Virus record (IMG/VR): IMGVR_UViG_3300048115_000622 | Span: 1-34,053 of that record | Source of the DNA: a virus | Reading direction: 5' to 3' (one strand) | DNA length: 34,053 nt | The notes under the pieces: generated by a model | The model's database searches: none | The model's input: the letters and a program-made list of their open reading frames with translations, nothing else | Told to the model about the DNA's origin: nothing | Made by a program: the position numbers and the translations under genes | Part shown: one piece after another, positions 12,053 through 20,148 of the stretch | Layout of the letters: every line of letters begins with the position of its first letter | How positions within the stretch are numbered: position 1 is the stretch's first letter

Positions 12053-14991
12053 CTATTTGCATATTCTCCCCATTTCAAACTTGACTTAGCTAAAGAACCA
12101 AACGGCATTAATTGAGCTGCAAATTTAGCCCAATCATCTAAACCTTTATAATCTTTATTTGAACCCTCCATTTGCGACAAAGCATATGATACATTATCAA
12201 AAATAAGAGCTTTGGCAAATGTTTTAGTATTATTAAGAATAGGGTTACTTAATCCATTCATAAAACTATTACCATCATACCTATAAAAATTGAATCCAAT
12301 CATCCCTAATCTGCTCATTGACCCCAGCATAGAACTTAAAATAGTCTCCGTTGTATCTTTGGTCGAGCCGAATGGGTTTTGCCCGTACATCAATGACATC
12401 ATTGAATTTATTGCTAAGTTTGCTGGCATTGTTTTTGCTATAAAATAACTAGCCCTGTTCATGTTTTCTAAAATGCTATTATTTTGGAAAATCGCACCCC
12501 ACATCATTCTTGTAGTTTTTAAATGGTATCCCCAGAACATGTTAATAGTTTGTGCTAATAACTTATTTTGTCCTACAATATGGGTAATTGGAGAGCTGTT
12601 TAAAGCTACCGCACTTAAATCAGTATTATATCTTAATGAATATAATTTATCCCTTAAACTTTTTTGTTTAACATCTTGAATATCTAACAAATCTTTACCA
12701 ACATCGATATTTTGTATATGACTTTTTATATCTTTAATATCATTCTCATTTATACCATATTTAGATAATCTGTCTTTTAAAGAAAGATTAGGGTTTTCAA
12801 AATCATATTTTTTAATTAATTTTGCCATTTGCATCCAAACAGCTGCCCTTGTTCTTTCATCTTGACCATGCAATGGGTTCATTATAAATCTATTGTTTAC
12901 AGCATCAACCCCTTTAAAAAATTTCTGTTTAAATATATTACCCTGTATTCTAGATGGGTCTAATTCTTGAACAGTTGATATTTGATCATATATATTTTTA
13001 TTTTCAATTGTTGCAATAATCGAGTTATTTATTTCTTTATTTGATTTCTTAATAAAGTCAGAAGTTACTCCTTTTAAATTTTTTGCTAAATCGGATGTTG
13101 TTGTATTAATATTGTCCATTAAAGATTTAATATGCAATGTATTCCTGTTAAATAAACCACCATTTTTTAAATATTCTGCAACTCTAGCTCCTGCTGTATC
13201 TACAGTAGAAAAATATGGCAATAATATAGCTTTTGAAGAAACTAAAAATTTTTTCCATGTTCCTAAATGTTTTAAATATTTCAATTGTTTTTCGCTGGAT
13301 AATGAAAGTGAATTTCTTTTTAATGCAAGCGCAGCAGAAGCAACTTCTGGAGTAAAACCTTTTTTGAACGAGTGAGATGGAATTGCATTTATATTTATAT
13401 TTCCACCAAATATCATATTCATACTATGAGTAAATGAATAACTGTTATTTGCATAATCATAATAATTATCTAGAGGATTATGCCTACTATATTTTTTAAT
13501 AAATTGAGAAGCTTTATCATAATCTTTAAATGGCAATATGCTTAATGACATGCTTTGTTTAGTACCAGATTTAAAATTCTCTTTCCATTTTGTTAAATCT
13601 TCATCTATAGTTGTTTTATTGTAATTTACTACTTTATCGATTAAACTCTCTTCATTTAAATGTTTATCTGTAGATAATTCTGAAATATCTATTTTCCTCT
13701 TTTCATCTATCATAGATTTAAATTTGTCTAAATCACAATTATCTTTTATATCTTGAATAAAATTGTCTAATGAATCAGAATTACTAATTAATGTATTTTT
13801 ATCTATGTTAACTATATGTGTTAAATCATCATCTGAGATAAAAGGTTTTCCAACAGATTTTTTATTTAAATCATTTAATCTATCTTTATATACTTTTATT
13901 GCTTCTTTGTTAACTGCATGTGCCATATTATATTTTTCATCATCTGATAATTTTCTATATCTCTTACCTAAATCAGTGTCTTCTCCAAATTTTGTTTTAG
14001 AAAATGCTAAATTCTCATTTTTATATCTAAATTCTTGATTTCCTAAATTATGAAAATGTGCCTCTGTTGGTGACATTATCGCATTTTTAAAATAATCTGG
14101 GTCATTAATCATTTTAGCTTTAGCAAAATAACGTCTAACAGTTGAAATATTACCTGTAGATAGATTTTTGGCTATTTTAGAGTGTTCATCTTGTATATCA
14201 TTAATTATTTTATTTTGTTCTGCTCTCAAAGATTTTAATGTGTTATTTTTTTCAGATATATTTTTATAATCTTTTCTTAATTTTATTAAATTATTTTTAT
14301 CTTCTGTTATTCCAGATTGCTTTTCAAGAGTTATGTGATCATTTAATGCTTTTTCATAATTATTTTGCTTATGATCAAGATCACTATTGTTTTTTAATGT
14401 ATGTTTAACATATTTATTATGCTCAATTTGTGGAGCTAATCTTTTATTTTCTTCATTAATTTGTTTTCTTATTTCTATTAGCTCAGGGTCTTTACGGATC
14501 GATCTTGCTACTTTCATTTCATGGTCATAACGATATTGATTAAATTCTTCTGTAGTATTATTATTATCGAATAATTTCATTTTATCTCTAATATATATTT
14601 CTTGTTTTAATGATTCTTCATGTAGTTTTTTTGTATCTTTGAGTAATTGCAAAACAGAATCTTCTTTATTGTCTACATGTTTATCAATTTCATTAAAAGC
14701 AGACTGTAGCTTTTCTTTAGATTCATCTCTTGCTTTTTTTGCTTCTAATAATCTCTTTTCAGACTCTTTATATTCTTTGTTTTTGATTTTTTTATTTAAA
14801 GAATCTTTTAAATTATTTATCTTTTCTCTTTTAGATGGCAAACCATGTTTATCTTCTTCTACTTTTATTTGATTATCTAAATCTTTAATTGAATCAACTG
14901 CGCCTTTTTTATTTCTCACAATCTCTTCCATAGTGTTAGCTTCATCATCTGTAAGCCCAAGTTTTTGACCTTCTAAACTGCAATAATCCAT
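12049..14991 (-). CDS. Large internal virion (ejection) protein
   Basis: 980 residues. The first ~300 are highly charged coiled coil, and the remainder mixes helical and hydrophobic stretches (MMWGAIFQNN, then MPANLAINSMMSLMYG near 850-870). It lies last in the internal-protein block after a 578-residue partner, with AGGAG nine bases before its ATG. In T7-like and BPP-1-like podoviruses the largest proteins here are ejected with the genome and build a channel across the envelope. Size and place match T7 gp16 or gp15, but no lytic transglycosylase motif is visible. Assignment is from position and composition. Confidence 0.7.
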   Translation of the reverse strand: MDYCSLEGQKLGLTDDEANTMEEIVRNKKGAVDSIKDLDNQIKVEEDKHGLPSKREKINNLKDSLNKKIKNKEYKESEKRLLEAKKARDESKEKLQSAFNEIDKHVDNKEDSVLQLLKDTKKLHEESLKQEIYIRDKMKLFDNNNTTEEFNQYRYDHEMKVARSIRKDPELIEIRKQINEENKRLAPQIEHNKYVKHTLKNNSDLDHKQNNYEKALNDHITLEKQSGITEDKNNLIKLRKDYKNISEKNNTLKSLRAEQNKIINDIQDEHSKIAKNLSTGNISTVRRYFAKAKMINDPDYFKNAIMSPTEAHFHNLGNQEFRYKNENLAFSKTKFGEDTDLGKRYRKLSDDEKYNMAHAVNKEAIKVYKDRLNDLNKKSVGKPFISDDDLTHIVNIDKNTLISNSDSLDNFIQDIKDNCDLDKFKSMIDEKRKIDISELSTDKHLNEESLIDKVVNYNKTTIDEDLTKWKENFKSGTKQSMSLSILPFKDYDKASQFIKKYSRHNPLDNYYDYANNSYSFTHSMNMIFGGNININAIPSHSFKKGFTPEVASAALALKRNSLSLSSEKQLKYLKHLGTWKKFLVSSKAILLPYFSTVDTAGARVAEYLKNGGLFNRNTLHIKSLMDNINTTTSDLAKNLKGVTSDFIKKSNKEINNSIIATIENKNIYDQISTVQELDPSRIQGNIFKQKFFKGVDAVNNRFIMNPLHGQDERTRAAVWMQMAKLIKKYDFENPNLSLKDRLSKYGINENDIKDIKSHIQNIDVGKDLLDIQDVKQKSLRDKLYSLRYNTDLSAVALNSSPITHIVGQNKLLAQTINMFWGYHLKTTRMMWGAIFQNNSILENMNRASYFIAKTMPANLAINSMMSLMYGQNPFGSTKDTTETILSSMLGSMSRLGMIGFNFYRYDGNSFMNGLSNPILNNTKTFAKALIFDNVSYALSQMEGSNKDYKGLDDWAKFAAQLMPFGSLAKSSLKWGEYANS

Positions 14992-14993
14992 AC

Positions 14994-16730
14994 CTAAATG
15001 CTCCTAATTAAACAATTAATGTAACTTTTATACTCATCTGGTCTAGCAAGTGCTTTAACATAGCTAGAAGATAACGGATTCTTAAAAATATCAGACTTAT
15101 CAGCTAATGTTTTTTTAATATATTTCTCTACTGTTTCAGCATCTGCTCTACTAAAATCAATATTATCAAACCCATTTTTAATCATATGAAATCTTGTATT
15201 TTTATCTTTTAAACCTTTTAAATCAGATTCAACTTTCTGATATCTAGATAAATTATACAATGATGCAATAGATAAGGCAGTTTCATTATTATCCTTTGCT
15301 TTATTAACTCTGTTTAAATCATCTTCATTAAAAGTTGAAGCAATCGGGTAATGATAATAAAACTCTTTATCTTTTCCCAACTCGTCAAATCTATCATGTG
15401 CTATTCTTTTTTGTTTATTTAATTCTAATTTATGTTTTACGTCATCTTCTAATAATGATAAATCTTTACCACTATTATTATGCTTAATGCTATCTAATGA
15501 GTCCTCTAAATATTTTTTTTCTGACATTATTTCTGCAACTTCTGAATTTCCTTTGCTTCGGTATGGCATATATTTAGCTTTTGCTAAAATATCAGAAAAT
15601 GATGTATCAAATTTACCTTGATCTTTTAATTCTTGTATTTTTTTGGTTACACTAACACGTTTTGCTCCAACTTCTTTTAATTCATTTTGGAGAGTATCGA
15701 TACTATTGATCGTATCTTCATGTATATTATTAAAATCTCGAGTTAAATTTCCTTGTTCATCTCTTATGTCTACAATATCCCCATTATTATTATATTTGTT
15801 CTTCATTCCCTTAATTGATTGAATATAAGAATATATATTATTTGATATTTTATCTGTATTATCATCTACTGTATTCTTTATATAATTTAAAGATTCATTG
15901 TTTTCCACATCAGATATATAACTTCTATTAATTATCGGTGACTGATCTTTATTTAAACCATCGTTATATATGTTTTTTTTATTAAGTATTTCGTGCATAT
16001 CTTCATTGCTAGCAACTTTAATTTTTGTATCTGCACTTTTTTTTATTGCGTTTGGTATTATGCTCTCTCCAGAATGTTCGTACCCATGCTTGAAACCAGA
16101 ACCTGACATAAGTATAGGAATACCAATAGAAAGACCAGTGCCTAAAGCTAATGCAAATGGATCAACTTTTAATTTACCTTTGTCATCTAATTCTAATGAA
16201 TCATTATATGCTAAATATTCATTAGCCCCCATTCCAGCAAAAGCCTTGGTCATCATGGCATAAGGATTAATAGTGTTAGCTACCTTTGATGATGCTGTAA
16301 TGCTTGATTGTTCAGCTTTAATGCGTGTCGCAGTTCCCCAATCTAATAAACCATCTGTAGCTTTACCAATTTTTGATCCAATTTTACCAGCTGTTAATAA
16401 TGCTCCATCTACAGCAGCACCTGCACCCATAGAAGCAAGTGTAAATAAACCTATAGAGCCTATATCTTCACCTAAATCTAATAATGGGTGATTCCCTTTA
16501 TAGAATTCTTCATTTTGATCAGCTATTACTTTTTTCTTTTGTTCTTCTCTAGCTTTATCGGGTTGGAAAGTTATATAGTCACCTGCTTCTTTTGCTTCAT
16601 GATATAAAGACGAAGTGCCATAATATAGGGTTGATTTTAACCAATCCATTTTTGTTGGTGCAGATTGAGTATTTACTGTACTTTGTAAGCCTGTGTTTTC
16701 AAGATTATCATCGCTAAATATATCAGTCAT
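14994..16730 (-). CDS. Internal virion protein
   Basis: 578 residues from ATG 16730, which overlaps the previous stop (ATGA) and follows GGGGTGG; a frame from 16742 is less likely. Residues about 75-115 and 190-215 are Gly/Ala-rich and hydrophobic (LFTLASMGAGAAVDGALL, ALALGTGLSIGIPILMSG), like membrane-inserting segments of ejection proteins. The rest is polar helix. It belongs to the block of three large proteins between the gp14-like gene and the fibre, so it is likely packaged in the head and injected. No enzyme motif seen. Confidence 0.7.
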   Translation of the reverse strand: MTDIFSDDNLENTGLQSTVNTQSAPTKMDWLKSTLYYGTSSLYHEAKEAGDYITFQPDKAREEQKKKVIADQNEEFYKGNHPLLDLGEDIGSIGLFTLASMGAGAAVDGALLTAGKIGSKIGKATDGLLDWGTATRIKAEQSSITASSKVANTINPYAMMTKAFAGMGANEYLAYNDSLELDDKGKLKVDPFALALGTGLSIGIPILMSGSGFKHGYEHSGESIIPNAIKKSADTKIKVASNEDMHEILNKKNIYNDGLNKDQSPIINRSYISDVENNESLNYIKNTVDDNTDKISNNIYSYIQSIKGMKNKYNNNGDIVDIRDEQGNLTRDFNNIHEDTINSIDTLQNELKEVGAKRVSVTKKIQELKDQGKFDTSFSDILAKAKYMPYRSKGNSEVAEIMSEKKYLEDSLDSIKHNNSGKDLSLLEDDVKHKLELNKQKRIAHDRFDELGKDKEFYYHYPIASTFNEDDLNRVNKAKDNNETALSIASLYNLSRYQKVESDLKGLKDKNTRFHMIKNGFDNIDFSRADAETVEKYIKKTLADKSDIFKNPLSSSYVKALARPDEYKSYINCLIRSI

Positions 16731-18697
16731 AAACCACCCCATCCCATGCCTGAACTATAAATAGGACTGTTTACTACATTTTTAATATTATTTTTTTTGC
16801 TTAAATCTGTTCTAAATTTCTCACTTTTTTTAACTTCGTCAAGTATTTTATTTAGATTTTCTTTATTATTTCCCACATTAAATGTAAAAGGTTTTAAATT
16901 ATGAATATTAATAATTTTAATTGAACCATTAGAATCTATCATAGTGTAATCTGAATCATTACCAAATTTTGACCTAGTCATTTCTTTTTGAGCTTTCAAA
17001 ATATCACTATCACTATCGCTATTTTTTCCAATTGCTTTATCTACATGTTGATTAATAGTTGAATCAATTATTTTTTGTGCAAAATCAGCTTTTGTTTGTG
17101 GGTCATTAATATTTTTATTTGAGTAAAATTGATTATTTACCATATATTGCACTCCAGAGTCAGCCCATCCCGAAGAATCCTCATTCGCAGGTTTAAAAAA
17201 ACCATTAATAAGGTTATCCATGTTCCCATTATCATTATCACTTTGATAATTTTTCACATAAACATTTTGAAATGCGTTTAATAATTTATTGTAAGATATT
17301 TGGTGAATAGCGGCAATTGCTTGTATTTGGTTTAATTTTTCTTTACTAAAATATTTATTTTCTGACTTTCTAATTTCATCATCTATTTTAATTGGTTTAT
17401 TTTCCTTTGCATAATTTTTACTCATATATGATGTTAATTGACTTAAATAATCAAAATTACTATCTTGATTTGTAGCTCCTGCCCTAAATACACGAGCTTG
17501 TTGATCTTCATCAGTATTACCACCTATAGGGTCATTACCTATTTTATTAAATAAATCATTTAATACAGCAGTTGTTTTTGTGGTGTATTGTGGATCATTT
17601 GGCTGTATTTCTTTTAATTTTGTTTTTGTTTCACTAGGAATACCACCTACATTTTGAAAATCTATACCTCTACTAGTAGATTCATTTTTTAATTCATTTT
17701 GATATGATTGATAAGTTTCTGGAGTTTGGTTGTTTTTATAAGCCTGATATGAAGCATTTAATTTTGGTGATACTTCTAACAATAAACCCTCATAATTTGG
17801 ATGTGTCCCCTTCAAATTAAATTTTGAGCTAATTTTATTTGCATATTGTGATACCTCTGAATTACCGCTAGTCTTCATATCTTCCAAAGTACTAGTAATA
17901 TCATGCGTACCATTAAGTTTATCACTCATGCTATTATCGAAATTATATTTATCAATAGTAGAATTTATTTGATGCAAAGCCGTAGGGGTAAACTCACTTT
18001 CATTATTTTTTACATAACTTTGGGCACTACTAGGGTCATTATTATCTAACATAGACTGAACTACATTAAAGTTATATTTAGATAATGCTTCAATAGATTT
18101 TGATTTTATATAATCTTTTGGAGCATTCGGGTATGATTCTGATATACCTAGCATTATATTATGTTTATTTTCATTTTGCATTGGTGTGCTATAAGCAGAA
18201 GAATAACCAGAATTTATATTATTATTAATTAAACCAACGTTAGCTTCTTTATTCGCAATTTCATTTTGTTTATGCTGAAAAACATTCATATTGTTAATTA
18301 ATGCTGTATCATGTGAAAAGCTTAAAGCCTTATAATAAGATAATTGTTGTGGGTTTAAATTTTGCGTATACTTTTTATCTATTTCTTGAATTTTTTTCTG
18401 TAAATCTGATACAGAATTAAGTGATTTTTCGCCTGTATCATTAGACTGTATATCTAATTGTGCTTGATTTTTTTCAATAGATGCAGAATTATGAGCATTT
18501 ATTCCAATAGTTTTATTATTTAAATTTGTATTATATTCTTCTACATTAATTGCTTTAGAAGATGCTTGAGCGACTTTTCCTAATCCTTGAGAAAATTCAT
18601 TAATCCCACTACTAACATCTGCATTTTGCATTGTTGCATATTGCTGTGGCTGTGCATCTACAGAAACATCATTTTTAACTGGTATAACAAATGCCAT
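16727..18697 (-). CDS. Internal virion protein
   Basis: 656 residues, helical, polar and rich in Asn, Gln, Ser and Lys, with no membrane segments. The N-terminus has a pattern common in podovirus core proteins (MAFVIPVKN, then GINEFSQGLGKVAQASSKA). It is led by AAGGGG and couples to the next gene through ATGA. By place it corresponds to the middle ejection protein of T7-type virions (gp15-like). No peptidoglycan-hydrolase motif could be seen, so how the virion crosses the cell wall is not explained by this gene. Confidence 0.7.
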   Translation of the reverse strand: MAFVIPVKNDVSVDAQPQQYATMQNADVSSGINEFSQGLGKVAQASSKAINVEEYNTNLNNKTIGINAHNSASIEKNQAQLDIQSNDTGEKSLNSVSDLQKKIQEIDKKYTQNLNPQQLSYYKALSFSHDTALINNMNVFQHKQNEIANKEANVGLINNNINSGYSSAYSTPMQNENKHNIMLGISESYPNAPKDYIKSKSIEALSKYNFNVVQSMLDNNDPSSAQSYVKNNESEFTPTALHQINSTIDKYNFDNSMSDKLNGTHDITSTLEDMKTSGNSEVSQYANKISSKFNLKGTHPNYEGLLLEVSPKLNASYQAYKNNQTPETYQSYQNELKNESTSRGIDFQNVGGIPSETKTKLKEIQPNDPQYTTKTTAVLNDLFNKIGNDPIGGNTDEDQQARVFRAGATNQDSNFDYLSQLTSYMSKNYAKENKPIKIDDEIRKSENKYFSKEKLNQIQAIAAIHQISYNKLLNAFQNVYVKNYQSDNDNGNMDNLINGFFKPANEDSSGWADSGVQYMVNNQFYSNKNINDPQTKADFAQKIIDSTINQHVDKAIGKNSDSDSDILKAQKEMTRSKFGNDSDYTMIDSNGSIKIINIHNLKPFTFNVGNNKENLNKILDEVKKSEKFRTDLSKKNNIKNVVNSPIYSSGMGWGGL

Positions 18698-18708
18698 TTT
18701 TGCCCCTT

Positions 18709-19236
18709 TTAAATTATTGATTTATTTTTATTAGGTTGAAATGTTTTATTTTTATATAACGCATAATTTGACCAAATGTTAGAAACTTGAGAAGCACCAC
18801 TTAACGCAGAGCCAGCCATAGCCCAAGGCAAATTACTTTGTTGAGCATTATTTTTATAGCCTATCATCTGTGCTTGTTGCCTCATATTATTAGCTTGATT
18901 CTCATCATTATTTAATACATTCATAGATTCTTTTCTCCCTAAAGAAGCCGTTTGAGATAATATATCTAATGCACTACCTTTTGTGCTATCCATTCCACCT
19001 GCTGCCATAATAGCCTCTTGTTTTGCCAATAACTGCCTATTATGTTCTGAGTCTTTCTCAGCATCACTTGCTGCTTTATCATCCATTTCTTTAGCTTCTT
19101 GATTTGCTACTTTTTGGTTATATTGAGCAACTTCATCTTGATAATCTGACTGTTTTTTTTGGGAATACATTTCAGCACCTGCACTAACTGCTGCGATTCC
19201 TGCTGTAATCCATGCTGCCGACACTGCAAATGACAT
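18709..19236 (-). CDS. Internal virion protein, gp14-like
   Basis: 175 residues. It starts with a Gly/Ala hydrophobic helix (AAWITAGIAAVSAGAEMYSQ), then a long alanine/glutamine-rich coiled coil, AAGGMDSTKGSALDILSQ and an amphipathic end. This layout is that of T7 gp14 and its relatives, the ejection protein that enters the outer membrane first. AGGAG precedes its ATG. It opens the internal-protein block. Confidence 0.75.
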   Translation of the reverse strand: MSFAVSAAWITAGIAAVSAGAEMYSQKKQSDYQDEVAQYNQKVANQEAKEMDDKAASDAEKDSEHNRQLLAKQEAIMAAGGMDSTKGSALDILSQTASLGRKESMNVLNNDENQANNMRQQAQMIGYKNNAQQSNLPWAMAGSALSGASQVSNIWSNYALYKNKTFQPNKNKSII

Positions 19237-19237
19237 A

Positions 19238-19702
19238 TTAATTCTCCTTGATTAACTTTTTACAATCTTCAATATTATTGAATGTTAATTCATCAACAAT
19301 ATCATCAATATTTGTTTTGTTGGTACAGTGAAATGTTGTCCACAATGTATCTTCATGTGCAAAAGCTGCCCTTTTTGTGCCTTTTTTAGATGCAAATGTT
19401 ATTGGAGCTTCATATGTTGATAGCCCATCTGGAGTAGCTACTGTTATTTTACCTCTACTAATAACTGATATATGATCAAATTTATGTACGCTTCCAGTAA
19501 CAACATGATTAGCAGGAATAAATATCTCTCTTGCATATTGTCCATCGCATAAATGATGGTCTACAGGTAAATTTTTTGCTTCTTCTTGAGATGTTTTAAC
19601 ATTTTTGATTAAAAAATCCTCTAACATAAATATTTTATCTATCATAGGAGAGTTATTATCTAGCATAAAAGCTTTAAATTGTTCAACTGTTTGTAGTTCC
19701 AT
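19238..19702 (-). CDS. Cupin-like small virion-region protein
   Basis: 154 residues. The C-terminal ~95 form a probable single cupin-type beta barrel: REIFIPANHVVTGSVHKFDH, then ISVISRGKITVATPDG, then the second histidine in TKRAAFAHEDTLWTTFHCTN. The spacing H...D-H...H fits a small metal-binding cupin. The N-terminal 40 residues are helical. Proteins of this kind lie beside gp13-like genes in BPP-1-like podoviruses, but their role is not established. The gene follows the gp13-like gene by two bases. Confidence 0.65.
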   Translation of the reverse strand: MELQTVEQFKAFMLDNNSPMIDKIFMLEDFLIKNVKTSQEEAKNLPVDHHLCDGQYAREIFIPANHVVTGSVHKFDHISVISRGKITVATPDGLSTYEAPITFASKKGTKRAAFAHEDTLWTTFHCTNKTNIDDIVDELTFNNIEDCKKLIKEN

Positions 19703-19704
19703 AT

Positions 19705-20148
19705 TTATAAATTACCTTTTTCCAAATGAAATTCTAAAATATTAGAATTTTCGTAATGATACACAAAATCAAAACCAAGTTTTTTAATAACATTTGTCGC
19801 ATAATTGTTTTTTTTAGATGTTATATTCCACAAAAAATGATATTGATTTACCCAAATATTTATTAATTTTTTGCCAATTATTATTAATTCTTTTTTATAT
19901 TTTTTTATTAATGATGTTGATAGTAAAAATGGTTTCCCATATCCTAAACCGCCACATACACCAAATAAACATATTATTCCATTATCAGAATATGCTATAT
20001 GACATTCATCAGACATGAATAAAGAATAATGAATAGCATTTTTTATGTTTGTAATTCCAAGCTCTTTCAATTCATTTTTATCAGAAATACAAAGATTTTT
20101 ACTAAAAAATTCTACATCTGATTGAATAGGAAGTCTATAATTTAACAT
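19705..20148 (-). CDS. T7 gp13-like acetyltransferase-fold protein
   Basis: 147 residues. Compared with T7 gp13 as I recall it, the shared pattern is R-x-x-x-x-S/T-D near the start, a K-E-L/AG-I segment, CGG or CGD in the middle (GVCGGLGYGKPF), a basic helix, LWN, and I-K-K-L-G-F near the end. These proteins have a GNAT-like fold; T7 gp13 is needed for virion assembly though not kept in the particle. Whether acetyl-CoA is bound is not known. The start overlaps the nozzle gene stop. Confidence 0.7.
   Translation of the reverse strand: MLNYRLPIQSDVEFFSKNLCISDKNELKELGITNIKNAIHYSLFMSDECHIAYSDNGIICLFGVCGGLGYGKPFLLSTSLIKKYKKELIIIGKKLINIWVNQYHFLWNITSKKNNYATNVIKKLGFDFVYHYENSNILEFHLEKGNL

Noticed and set aside
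12461-16491. Several plus-strand ORFs of 70-100 codons opposite the internal virion genes
   Set aside because: They lie fully within well-supported minus-strand genes and have low-complexity Phe/Ser/Leu-rich products typical of antisense frames.
14991-16730. One internal virion gene broken by a frameshift at 14991-14996
   Set aside because: The downstream ATG has its own AGGAG site, and the frame beyond the upstream stop closes again quickly, so two genes are more likely.
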